Positions 1 through 7,005 of a stretch of 26,737 nucleotides of DNA are shown piece by piece; the first letter of the stretch is position 1; every line of letters begins with the position of its first letter. The stretch comes from Arcanobacterium_A sp034173665. GTDB taxonomy: Bacteria > Actinomycetota > Actinomycetes > Actinomycetales > Actinomycetaceae. Below the pieces are notes generated by a model that was not told where the DNA came from, ran no database searches, and worked only from the letters and a program-made list of their open reading frames with translations. A program made the position numbers and the translations under genes. The stretch covers positions 1 to 26,737 of the forward strand of contig JAXFDG010000173.1 of assembly GCA_034173665.1 (NCBI GenBank), given 5' to 3'.

Positions 1-2186
1 ATCTGGAGAATTTCTTCCTTGTTCAACTGTGGGAAGACGATAATGTCATCCACACGGTTTAGGAACTCTGGACGGAAGTGACTCTTCAGCTCTTCATTTA
101 CGCGCTGTTTCATTCGGTCATAGCCACTTACGGTATCTTCATCGAACTGGAAACCGGTAGATACACCTTTGGCAATGTCTTTCGCGCCAAGATTAGTGGT
201 CATGATGATAATGGTGTTCTTAAAGTCAACTACGCGACCCTGTGAATCAGTCAGGCGACCTTCTTCCAAAATCTGCAACAGAGAGTTGAACAAATCTTGG
301 TGTGCCTTTTCCACTTCATCGAAAAGAACTACTGAGAACGGCTTACGACGAACCTTTTCCGTGAGCTGACCGCCCTCATCAAATCCAACATAACCTGGAG
401 GGGCACCAAAGAGTCGCGATACGGTGTGCTTCTCTTGGTATTCACTCATATCCAAAGTAATAAGTGCATCTTCGTCACCAAATAAGAATTCGGCAACAGC
501 CTTTGCCAGCTCCGTCTTACCGACACCAGTTGGACCAGCGAAGATAAAGGAGCCACCCGGACGGTTTGGATCCTTCAAGCCGGCACGAGCACGACGAATC
601 GATTGCGAGATTGCCTTCACTGCTTCATGTTGACCAATCACACGCTTATGGATTTCTTCTTCCATTCGCAAGAGCTTCGCCGATTCAGCTTCGGTAATCT
701 TGAAGACCGGAATTCCGGTACTCATTGAAAGAACTTCCGCAATCAAATCTTCATCCACCACAGAAACTGCATCCAAATCACCTTCACGCCAAGCTTTCTC
801 ACGCTCCGCACGAGCATCAGTCAACTTCTGCTCTTCATCACGCAAAGACGCAGCCTTCTCGAAATCTTGACCATCAATCGCAGCTTCTTTGGCACTACGA
901 ACCTTAGCGATTTCCTCATCTAATTCGCGTAGCTCATCTGGCGCAGTCATCTTTTGAATAGCTAGACGCGCACCGGCCTCATCAATTAAATCGATTGCCT
1001 TATCAGGTAAGAATCGATCATTAATGTACCGATCCGCCATATTTGCAGCAGCTTCAAGAGCTTCATCAGTGATAGTGACGCGATGGAAGGCCTCGTACCG
1101 ATCTCGCAAACCTTCAAGAATCGCAATCGTTTCTTTCACACTTGGCTGTTCAACCTGAATCGGTTGGAATCGACGCTCAAGCGCCGCGTCTTTCTCAATA
1201 TACTTTCGATACTCATCAAGAGTGGTTGCTCCGATAACTTGCAACTCGCCACGAGCCATCATTGGTTTAAGCAATGATGCGGCATCTAATGCGCCTTCTG
1301 CTGCACCAGCACCTACTAAAGTATGGATTTCATCGATAAATAGCACGATATCGCCGCGTGAATTAATTTCTTTCAGGATCTTCTTCATCCGGTCTTCAAA
1401 ATCACCACGATAGCGAGACCCCGCCACAAGCGAACCCATATCGAGAGAATACAACTGCTTTTCTTTTAAGGTTTCTGGTACATCACCAGCAGCAATTGCC
1501 TGCGCCAAGCCTTCAACGACTGCAGTTTTACCAACACCTGGCTCACCAATAAGCACCGGATTATTCTTTGTGCGGCGGGAAAGGACCTGCATCACTCGCT
1601 GTGTTTCAGTGTGACGGCCGATTACTGGATCTAATTTATTTTCCCGTGCGGAAGCAGTTAAGTTTCGTCCATACTGATCGAGAATAGTGGACCCAGCTTT
1701 CACACCTTCACGTTGCGAACCAGCGCCAACCCCAACAGCTTCCTTGCCTTGATATCCAGAAAGCATTGCGGTTACTTGATTACGAATCTTTGTTGGATCA
1801 GCTTCCAGCTTTCCAAGCACTTGCGCCGCTAATCCTTCTTGTTCGCGGCAAAGTCCAAGCAAAAGATGTTCTGTGCCGATATACGAATGCCCTAGTTGCA
1901 GGCCTTCGCGCATCGCATATTCCAAAACCTTCTTTGCGCGTGGGGTAAATGGAATATGGCCACTAGGCTGTTCTTGCCCCTCACCAATTGCTTCGATAAC
2001 GTTCTCGCGAACACCATCGAAAGTAACATTCAAAGCTTCTAGCGCACGTGCCGCTACGCCTTCGCCTTCTTTGATGAGACCCAAAAGAATATGCTCAGTG
2101 CCTAGGTAATTATGCTTTAAATTGCGGGCTTCTTCTTGTGCCAGCACAATCACTCGACGTGCCCGGTCAGTAAACCGCTCAAACAT
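1..2186 (-). CDS. clpC: ATP-dependent Clp protease ATP-binding subunit ClpC (3' end outside window)
   Basis: AAA+ unfoldase that feeds substrates to the ClpP peptidase in the cytoplasm. About 728 codons are visible, running off the left edge, so the C-terminal domain is missing here. It opens MFERFTDRARRVIVLAQEEA, with two N-terminal Clp repeats. The first Walker A is GEPGVGKT (about residues 214-221) and the second is GPTGVGKT (about 551-558). Between them are FIDEIHTL and a UVR-like middle region. This tandem arrangement with an N-domain is ClpC rather than ClpB or ClpX. The ATG is preceded by the ribosome-binding site AAAGGAGA. It stands alone as a transcription unit downstream of dtd, and a possible ClgR box lies about 70 bp upstream. 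Confidence 0.97.
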   Translation of the reverse strand, partial: MFERFTDRARRVIVLAQEEARNLKHNYLGTEHILLGLIKEGEGVAARALEALNVTFDGVRENVIEAIGEGQEQPSGHIPFTPRAKKVLEYAMREGLQLGHSYIGTEHLLLGLCREQEGLAAQVLGKLEADPTKIRNQVTAMLSGYQGKEAVGVGAGSQREGVKAGSTILDQYGRNLTASARENKLDPVIGRHTETQRVMQVLSRRTKNNPVLIGEPGVGKTAVVEGLAQAIAAGDVPETLKEKQLYSLDMGSLVAGSRYRGDFEDRMKKILKEINSRGDIVLFIDEIHTLVGAGAAEGALDAASLLKPMMARGELQVIGATTLDEYRKYIEKDAALERRFQPIQVEQPSVKETIAILEGLRDRYEAFHRVTITDEALEAAANMADRYINDRFLPDKAIDLIDEAGARLAIQKMTAPDELRELDEEIAKVRSAKEAAIDGQDFEKAASLRDEEQKLTDARAEREKAWREGDLDAVSVVDEDLIAEVLSMSTGIPVFKITEAESAKLLRMEEEIHKRVIGQHEAVKAISQSIRRARAGLKDPNRPGGSFIFAGPTGVGKTELAKAVAEFLFGDEDALITLDMSEYQEKHTVSRLFGAPPGYVGFDEGGQLTEKVRRKPFSVVLFDEVEKAHQDLFNSLLQILEEGRLTDSQGRVVDFKNTIIIMTTNLGAKDIAKGVSTGFQFDEDTVSGYDRMKQRVNEELKSHFRPEFLNRVDDIIVFPQLNKEEILQ

Positions 2187-2255
2187 TGACTCTCCTTTAG
2201 AAAAATTTCCTAAAGAAAACTTTAGCGCGCCCTGATTCTTATCCCCTTACCATTT

Positions 2256-2266
2256 CGCCGTAGGCT
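2256..2266 (-). promoter_or_regulatory. Candidate ClgR-type operator upstream of clpC
   Basis: Read on the minus strand the site is AGCCTACGGCG. From memory the actinobacterial ClgR core is CGC-Y-N-A-N-R-GCG, so ten of eleven positions fit and only the first base differs. It lies about 70 bp upstream of the clpC ATG. ClgR activates clpC and clpP genes in corynebacteria and streptomycetes, so the placement makes sense. One short motif is weak evidence, and no ClgR gene is in the window. Confidence 0.35.
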
Positions 2267-2333
2267 TGAGTACACCTGACTCAGCCTCAACTATTTATGG
2301 ATGACGACGTTTATCGCTTCACATCAGAAAATT

Positions 2334-2371
2334 GTTTACTGATCTGTTCCGGAGAAAGTTTACTGATCTGT
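2334..2371. repeat. Tandem 24-bp duplication covering the dtd stop codon
   Basis: A 14-bp sequence, GTTTACTGATCTGT on the plus strand, occurs at 2334-2347 and again at 2358-2371, a period of 24 bp. On the minus strand each copy encodes T-D-Q-stop in the dtd frame, so the end of the gene has been duplicated in frame. Read-through of the first stop would add only TFSGTDQ before the second stop. Confidence 0.8.
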
Positions 2372-2836
2372 GTCATAAAAAATTGTGAACGGCCCATCAT
2401 TGATGAGCTGCACATCCATCATCGCCCCAAATTCACCGGTCTCCACATGAATTCCGCGATCGCCTACCGCCGCTACTAAAGCTTCAAAGATCGGTTTTGC
2501 CTGCTCTCCACCGGCAGCACGCGACCATCCAGGTTTCCGCCCTTTTCGCACATCCGCATATAAAGTAAACTGCGATACCAAAAGAACCGACGCCGTATCT
2601 CTTGCTTCTTCTAAAGAAACTCGCTCAGCTGGCTCATCGGCATTATCAGGGCCGCGCAGTAACTTTAGTTCAGCGATTTTACGGGAAACTTTCGCGACTT
2701 CTGCCTCGCCGTCGTCATGTGTAACACCAACGAGCACACAGTATCCTGCAGTAATTTCGCCAACTCGACGCACTTCCCCGGAATCCGCAATTACATCCAC
2801 GCTTGCTGATTTCACACGCTGAATAATGATTCGCAT
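2360..2836 (-). CDS. dtd: D-aminoacyl-tRNA deacylase
   Basis: Hydrolyses D-amino acids (and mis-charged glycine) from tRNA, a cytoplasmic proofreading step in translation. The 158-residue protein starts MRIIIQRV as the family does. It has the active-site motif SQFTLYAD (residues 88-95) and the C-terminal signature TGEFGAMM...NDGPFT (about 133-151), which includes the Gly-cisPro element. The length is slightly above the usual ~145-150. The ATG lies 14 bp after the ygfZ stop, with a weak GGA ribosome-binding site. That spacing suggests one operon with ygfZ. The stop codon region is duplicated (see the repeat entry). Confidence 0.96.
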   Translation of the reverse strand: MRIIIQRVKSASVDVIADSGEVRRVGEITAGYCVLVGVTHDDGEAEVAKVSRKIAELKLLRGPDNADEPAERVSLEEARDTASVLLVSQFTLYADVRKGRKPGWSRAAGGEQAKPIFEALVAAVGDRGIHVETGEFGAMMDVQLINDGPFTIFYDTDQ

Positions 2837-2850
2837 TGCTATCCAAACTC

Positions 2851-3981
2851 CTAGCTTCGGGAAGTCTTTCTTAACTCTGCTCCGGGCCGTGTTTCTGGGG
2901 AAACTGAAGATTTTCCTGCAGTGCCCACAATCTCTACCGAACTTGCCACAAAATCGCCAAGTTCAAGAACCGCATCAGCAGGCACATTACGTTTTAATAA
3001 GGCAAGTGCAACCGGACCAGATTCAAAATCACGCGCAACCGAAGTAATCACCCCGGCCGGACGCCCTCGAAATTCAACCCTCGTTCCTGGAGCTGGTAAA
3101 TCTCCCTCTGGACCTTCAAGATACAAAAATGCTAAACGCCGCGGAGGTTTTCCCAGATTTACGATTTTTGCAACCGTCTCCTGCCCACGATAACAACCTT
3201 TTTCTAAATGAACTCCCGTTCGTAACAAATCCAGTTCATGTGGCAAAACACGTTCGCCAAAAATTACTTCACCACAGAAACTTGGCTGCCAATCAACAAT
3301 CCGTTGCGCTTCCCATGCGCTTAAACCTGCCACCTTATATCCAGCCGCCACTAAAGTATCGACGCCGTGCTCTAGATTAGTTTTTCCCTCGAATCCTTTT
3401 CGCTCGGTTAGATACAATAAATAATTTCGTTGTCGACTTATTGCCGGATGCTCCAAGTCAGACACCCCGTAATCCGCTCCACCTGCAAGAACTTTTGGCC
3501 ATAAATCGAGAAGCACTGCATCTGCAGTTGCCAGGAGTTCTTCCGGGATTTTTTCTTCGCGCGGTAAAACTACACCAATAATTTGAGCATCTTGATGCAA
3601 CACTATTTCTGCTCGCATCATGAATTTCATTTTATTTAAAAAGTCAACCAAAGCCTGAGCAGTACCGGGTTCTAACAATAAGAAAAGTGTTTCTCCGTCA
3701 TCCATTGCGAGCGCTTGGTGCTCAATATGCCCATGCGGATCGAGAATCAACATTTGCCGAGATTCATTTGGCTGCATAAATTCCAACGGGCAAGTAGTTA
3801 AACTATGCAGCCATTTTTTCCGATCTGGCCCAGTCACGGTAACTACCATAAAATGTGAAAGATCAGTAAAACCGCGTCCTTGCGCCAACCGTGCTTGTTC
3901 TTGAAAAGGATTACCATAATGTGCCGCCACCGGTGCCGAATCAAGAATAACTGGATTGAAATTAGTAAAAATAGAATTCAT
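2851..3981 (-). CDS. ygfZ: Folate-binding YgfZ/GcvT-like protein
   Basis: YgfZ-family proteins bind folate and help build or repair Fe-S enzymes. The diagnostic motif KGCYRGQE with its conserved cysteine is at about residues 261-268, and the GcvT-like fold spans the chain. I place the start at the ATG (376 aa, MNSIFTNF...) because GGAGAG sits seven bases before it. A GTG five codons upstream would give 381 aa but has no such site. The gene lies 27 bp after the nitrobindin-like gene and 14 bp before dtd, in one apparent operon. The pairing with a heme/NO protein is consistent with a role in metal-cofactor protection, which is inference. Confidence 0.93.
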   Translation of the reverse strand: MNSIFTNFNPVILDSAPVAAHYGNPFQEQARLAQGRGFTDLSHFMVVTVTGPDRKKWLHSLTTCPLEFMQPNESRQMLILDPHGHIEHQALAMDDGETLFLLLEPGTAQALVDFLNKMKFMMRAEIVLHQDAQIIGVVLPREEKIPEELLATADAVLLDLWPKVLAGGADYGVSDLEHPAISRQRNYLLYLTERKGFEGKTNLEHGVDTLVAAGYKVAGLSAWEAQRIVDWQPSFCGEVIFGERVLPHELDLLRTGVHLEKGCYRGQETVAKIVNLGKPPRRLAFLYLEGPEGDLPAPGTRVEFRGRPAGVITSVARDFESGPVALALLKRNVPADAVLELGDFVASSVEIVGTAGKSSVSPETRPGAELRKTSRS

Positions 3982-4008
3982 AAATTCACTCTCCACATGC
4001 CGTGCCAG

Positions 4009-4653
4009 TTACAGCACATCCTCTGGAAAATCCTTTTGGGAACTACCCTCTGGATCCAAAGAAGTACCTGTTGTATTCAAACTTGCTTCGGGAGATAATC
4101 GCCCCGCAAGATAATCACCCATTGGTTGCCCAAATGCTTCAAGTTCGTAGGCATAAAGAAGTTCCGAGCCAAGTTTTCCAAGCATTAATTTTGCTCCAGA
4201 AATATCTGCTCCGGACTCAGTCCTTGCCACAGCATCAGTCACTAACTGCAATTTTCCATTTTTCACCAAACCAAACCAGACTTGGGCAGTTCCATTTGGA
4301 TTAGAAAGCATTGCTTCAACTTCAACTGCTCCATCTTCACGTGGAAGAGCCTTCGGATTAACCCGAAGATACCCCGAACTAATCGACCATAAATAGTCTT
4401 TTGTGAGCTGTTCGTAACGTGCAACTCCCGGCACATCTTGCGCCACGACGTCTGCAGTTTCTTCCGCAAGCCAAATTGCAGATTCAAATTTTAAGTAAGG
4501 CTGGTCAGGAATAAAATCAACATTAATTTCGTGCATATAAGCTGCTGCCTCGATCACCGGGTATTGCAGCACTCCACCGCCACGCCAATTTCCGAGAAGC
4601 CAAAATAATGGATAATTTTCCGGGGCAAATCCTTCAGGTATCGCAAGTTCCAT
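4009..4653 (-). CDS. Nitrobindin-like (DUF1794/FABP-like) protein lacking the expected heme-ligand histidine
   Basis: Small beta-barrel protein of the nitrobindin family, whose members bind ferric heme and act on NO or peroxynitrite. The family start motif is clear: LLGNWRGGG (residues 19-27). Near the C-terminus is GQPMGDYLAGRL (175-186). In nitrobindins I recall, the equivalent segment carries a histidine that coordinates heme iron; here that place is Tyr181. The only histidine in the protein is residue 41. The chain is 214 residues, longer than the ~165 usual, with a polar 28-residue tail. The ATG has no clear ribosome-binding site. A TAGAAT hexamer ends six bases before it, so the message may be leaderless. 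ygfZ follows at once. Confidence 0.85.
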   Translation of the reverse strand: MELAIPEGFAPENYPLFWLLGNWRGGGVLQYPVIEAAAYMHEINVDFIPDQPYLKFESAIWLAEETADVVAQDVPGVARYEQLTKDYLWSISSGYLRVNPKALPREDGAVEVEAMLSNPNGTAQVWFGLVKNGKLQLVTDAVARTESGADISGAKLMLGKLGSELLYAYELEAFGQPMGDYLAGRLSPEASLNTTGTSLDPEGSSQKDFPEDVL

Positions 4654-4659
4654 AAGTAT

Positions 4660-4665
4660 ATTCTA
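4660..4665 (-). promoter_or_regulatory. Probable -10 element of a leaderless promoter (nitrobindin-like gene)
   Basis: TAGAAT is followed by the six bases ATACTT and then the ATG at 4653. With usual -10 to +1 spacing, transcription would begin at the start codon. No Shine-Dalgarno sequence is visible, and I see no convincing -35 element. The same layout recurs before the membrane protein gene and mscS. Confidence 0.45.
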
Positions 4666-4688
4666 CGGAATAACCATGAAACGCGTAT

Positions 4689-5606
4689 TTAGCCTGCTAG
4701 CAGCGTAAAACACAAGGTTAGTGGGCCGATAATCGCAAATGGCAAAGCAGCATACGCGAAAAGTTCCAGATATCCCGTTTGTGAAAGACGGGAAAAACAT
4801 GCTTGCCGCAAAACCCAGAAAATAATTGCCACTAAAACACCGAGAAGAAGACCAAGCCAAATCGGTAAAGAAGAAACAATTATCGCAATAGCTGCACCAC
4901 TAACTAGACCGTTAAGAAGAGAAGCGAGCAACATAGAACGAGTCTGAAAAGCATGCAATAAAGCCACTACAGCCGTAACTAAAACTGTAATAAACCCATA
5001 ACGTGTGCCAAATTCAAAATTTGGCACAAATCCGATAGTAATCGCACAGAGCACTAAGGAAACCGTAACGAAAGATCCAGAAACCTGTTCTAAACGCCGA
5101 AGCGCCGTTCCTTTTCGAGCCATTTCAAGAATAAAAACTACGGGAATTGTAAGAACAGCAATAATTGAAAGATATTCCAAATTTCCAGTTAACAGTGGAA
5201 ACAGTGCTGCTAAGAGAACAATTAAGGAAAAAACAGAAGTTGAATTAGGATGCGGAAGATCCATTAAGCGCGGCATTCCAAGAGCCAGTAATAAGCCTGC
5301 CAGAAGAGCCCCAACCCATACTCCAGCATTCAAACTCAGAGTCAGCGCAAAAATCAAAGCCAGCATTAGTGAGCTAAAAGTAATAATTGTGCGGGTAACC
5401 GGTGAATCAAAAGCATGTGCTGAAACTTTTGCCTGCGATTTAGACTGATTAAGTGCCGAGTCTTCCGACGAGGATTTCAGAAAAGCCGCAGACCCCCCTT
5501 CTGCAGTGGGATCTTCTGTTTCTGATAATTCAGCTGGTAATCCAGTTTCTTCTAGCTGGCTAAATATTTCCTCTGGCTGATTGGCAATATTGTCTAAATT
5601 ACTCAC
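4689..5606 (-). CDS. Multi-spanning membrane protein of unknown function
   Basis: I do not recognise this 305-residue protein. Residues 1-67 are hydrophilic, acidic and serine-rich with no signal peptide. The rest forms about eight or nine hydrophobic segments, including a PRLMDLPHPNST loop near 108-120. Another short polar loop (EMARKGTALRRLEQ) is near 160-174 and looks cytoplasmic. No transporter signature or catalytic motif is evident. The start is a GTG with no ribosome-binding site, but TACACT ends six bases upstream, suggesting a leaderless message. The gene precedes the nitrobindin-like gene by 35 bp, so some co-transcription with nitrobindin-ygfZ-dtd is likely. Confidence 0.85.
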   Translation of the reverse strand: MSNLDNIANQPEEIFSQLEETGLPAELSETEDPTAEGGSAAFLKSSSEDSALNQSKSQAKVSAHAFDSPVTRTIITFSSLMLALIFALTLSLNAGVWVGALLAGLLLALGMPRLMDLPHPNSTSVFSLIVLLAALFPLLTGNLEYLSIIAVLTIPVVFILEMARKGTALRRLEQVSGSFVTVSLVLCAITIGFVPNFEFGTRYGFITVLVTAVVALLHAFQTRSMLLASLLNGLVSGAAIAIIVSSLPIWLGLLLGVLVAIIFWVLRQACFSRLSQTGYLELFAYAALPFAIIGPLTLCFTLLAG

Positions 5607-5612
5607 AAGATG

Positions 5613-5618
5613 AGTGTA
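5613..5618 (-). promoter_or_regulatory. Probable -10 element of a leaderless promoter (membrane protein gene)
   Basis: TACACT, then CATCTT, then the GTG start at 5606. The gap of six bases matches that seen before the nitrobindin-like gene and mscS. No Shine-Dalgarno sequence is present. Confidence 0.4.
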
Positions 5619-5724
5619 CCTGAGTCTGATTACTCTAACCGCAATTCAGCTAAATTTAACGCTGCAATAAATGCCCAAATACACTTTCACTCTAATCCTT
5701 AAAGCTGAAAAACTAAACAATATC

Positions 5725-5754
5725 TTGGCGCACACTTGTGCAATTTCTTAAATA
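5725..5754 (+). promoter_or_regulatory. Candidate promoter for the structured RNA, with an internal inverted repeat
   Basis: TTGGCG (5725-5730), an 18-bp spacer and TAAATA (5749-5754) would start a plus-strand transcript near 5761. An inverted repeat, GCACA-CT-TGTGC (5730-5741), overlaps the spacer and could be an operator. Alternative -10 hexamers, TAGATT (5784-5789) and TACATT (5807-5812), lie closer to the RNA but lack a good -35. Confidence 0.3.
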
Positions 5755-5760
5755 AATCAA

Positions 5761-5974
5761 AGAATCTGTGCGATGCTCTGGAGTAGATTTACACGAAAAA
5801 GAGCACTACATTATTTAACAAGACACCGGATCGCGAAAGCCCCGGGCTCCAATAATTTGACGCTACGAGCGTCCTCTGCGCCGACAGGCGCTCTCGGGTT
5901 CGGTGTCCTAAAAGCTTCACGGGGGCTGTGCATTTCACAGCCCCCGTTTCCTTAACAAAGGAAATTACTTTTTC
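5761..5974 (+). ncRNA. Candidate structured small RNA of unknown family
   Basis: The segment folds by eye into a compact series of helices. Hairpin A is TGCTCT (5774-5779) with AGAGCA (5800-5805). A 9-bp helix (5822-5830 with 5899-5907, one G-U pair) closes a multibranch domain. Inside it are GACGCT/AGCGTC (5859-5864 with 5868-5873) and GCGCC/GGCGC around the loop GACA (5878-5891). Two terminator-type hairpins follow. No protein gene continues from it: pit is 400 bp further on. It does not match the consensus I know for tmRNA, SRP RNA, RNase P, 6S, 6C or the common riboswitches. The 5' end is uncertain. Confidence 0.45.
5920..5974 (+). terminator. Tandem intrinsic terminators after the candidate RNA
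   Basis: The first hairpin is an 11-bp stem, CGGGGGCTGTG (5920-5930) with CACAGCCCCCG (5936-5946), loop CATTT, followed by TTTCCTT. That tail is itself the 5' arm of a second hairpin, TTTCCTT (5947-5953) with AAGGAAA (5958-5964), followed by TTACTTTTTC. The first stem could also stop minus-strand transcripts, as CTTTT follows it in that direction. Confidence 0.75.
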
Positions 5975-6107
5975 AAACTATGAGCCCAAACCTTGCCCCT
6001 GATAGGAATGATTCATTAATCCATAAGCGGTAAATCAATATAGTTATTCCGATTAAAAGCAAAAATATCGGAAGTAACTGCCTACTAATTCTTTCAACGA
6101 TGGACAC
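5973..6107 (-). CDS. Possible 44-residue single-span membrane peptide
   Basis: A GTG-started frame encodes a polar N-terminus, MSIVERISRQ. A strongly hydrophobic span, LLPIFLLLIGITILIYRLWI (residues 11-30), is followed by a short polar tail. AAAGGA stands about ten bases before the GTG, a little far but usable. The frame stays open upstream to a TAG at 6180-6182, so a TTG at 6131 (52 aa) is an alternative start. Its stop lies at the far end of the tandem terminators of the candidate RNA, so the two would be convergent. No homologue is recognised, and chance hydrophobic frames are common in AT-rich DNA. Confidence 0.3.
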   Translation of the reverse strand: MSIVERISRQLLPIFLLLIGITILIYRLWINESFLSGARFGLIV

Positions 6108-6314
6108 GATAGTAAGTTCCTTTCTTATCAAAGTTCGGCCATCCTCTATTTCACTCGAGATAATTAGCAGTATACTGAGCTATTCTTATACCTTCCGCCA
6201 CTCTTAGAATAAACAAAACACTTGGGAATTTCGTCCCTCTAAAACCACTAAGAATTTCGCAACAGTTTTCAATACCTTTTTTCTCACATCAGCAATCCTG
6301 AATCCGAGTGCGCA
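6108..6314. other. AT-rich intergenic stretch without recognised features
   Basis: Between the possible small peptide and the pit PHO box I see no RNA gene, repeat or convincing reading frame. A minus-strand frame is open on either side of three clustered stop codons (about 6180-6206) but has no plausible start. Confidence 0.5.
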
Positions 6315-6336
6315 GTTTGACCAATGTTCACCTATT
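6315..6336 (+). promoter_or_regulatory. PHO box upstream of the DUF47-pit operon
   Basis: Two adjacent 11-nt units, GTTTGACCAAT and GTTCACCTATT. The second differs by one base from the second unit of the pstS box in this window (GTTCACCTAAT). Paired 11-nt units starting GTTCACC are the known PhoP site in Streptomyces and relatives. The box ends 40 bp before the GTG start. That position is consistent with activation under phosphate limitation; the -10 element is not clear. Confidence 0.6.
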
Positions 6337-6376
6337 CTTAAATTGTCATTAAGTCCTTTTCCGATTAGGGGATAAC

Positions 6377-7000
6377 GTGGGATCGAAAATGTTTAACAGT
6401 GGCAAGCTCGTTCTTCAGCTAATTGCCGAGCAAGCAAAACTTCTCGTAAATGCAGCTAACGTGCTGAATCAGGTTGCAAATGCAGCGCCTGAAGAGCGCG
6501 GAGAGCTCAACAAGCAGCTTCATGAAGTTGAAAATCAAGCCGATGAAGCAAGCCACAAGGTCCAAAACCAAATTAACCAAAGCTTCGTACTTCCATACGA
6601 CCGTACCGACCTTTTTGCACTAACCTCAATGATTGACGACTGTGTAGATCTCATCGATGAGTCTGGCGACAACATGGTGCTCTACAAGGTTGGTTCACTT
6701 CCAGAAGAAGCAATCAAACTTGTAGAAATCATTGAAAAGTGTGCTGAGCGCACAGCTGAAGCGATGACTCACCTCAGCAAGCTCGACGACAATATGCGCG
6801 CATACTGGGTTGGTATTAACGAACTAGAAAACCACGGTGACACAATTTACCGTGGTTTAATTTCAAAGCTCTTTGAAGACGAATCAAATCCGATGGCAGT
6901 TCTCAAAATGAAGTTCGTAATTGACCGCCTTGAATCGGCAATCGATCGCTTTGAAAACCTTGCAGGTCTCGTAGAATCTATTGCAATCAAGGAGTCCTGA
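6377..7000 (+). CDS. DUF47/PhoU-like Pit accessory protein
   Basis: An all-helical, 207-residue cytoplasmic protein of the PhoU-related DUF47 family, which is usually encoded beside Pit transporters and is thought to control them. Features that fit are the charged helices with E/D-rich segments (DDCVDLIDESGDNMVLY near 94-110; ENHGDTIYRGLISKLF near 150-166). The start is a GTG preceded by AGGGG at five bases; an ATG four codons later has no such site. The stop lies five bases before the pit ATG, whose ribosome-binding site AAGGAG is inside this gene, so the two are coupled. There is no separate phoU beside pst, so this could be the only PhoU-type protein of the locus. Confidence 0.93.
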   Translation: MGSKMFNSGKLVLQLIAEQAKLLVNAANVLNQVANAAPEERGELNKQLHEVENQADEASHKVQNQINQSFVLPYDRTDLFALTSMIDDCVDLIDESGDNMVLYKVGSLPEEAIKLVEIIEKCAERTAEAMTHLSKLDDNMRAYWVGINELENHGDTIYRGLISKLFEDESNPMAVLKMKFVIDRLESAIDRFENLAGLVESIAIKES

Positions 7001-7005
7001 ACAAC

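Noticed and set aside
5005..5448. Plus-strand frame of 147 codons opposite the membrane protein
   Set aside because: Lysine/threonine-rich shadow with no ribosome-binding site; the minus frame has clear membrane segments.
5859..5891. Guanidine-II (mini-ykkC) riboswitch, suggested by two hairpins and an ACGA loop
   Set aside because: Only one loop contains ACGA and it is not closed as required; the second loop is GACA; no guanidine transporter follows.
5822..5907. tRNA-like or tmRNA-like element
   Set aside because: Helices do not have tRNA dimensions: a 3-nt loop where a 7-nt anticodon loop is needed, no T-loop consensus, and too short for tmRNA.
6180..6376. Minus-strand open frame of about 55 codons ending at 6204, in the same frame as the small peptide
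   Set aside because: It has no start codon with a ribosome-binding site, overlaps the pit promoter and PHO box, and three stops separate it from the peptide frame.
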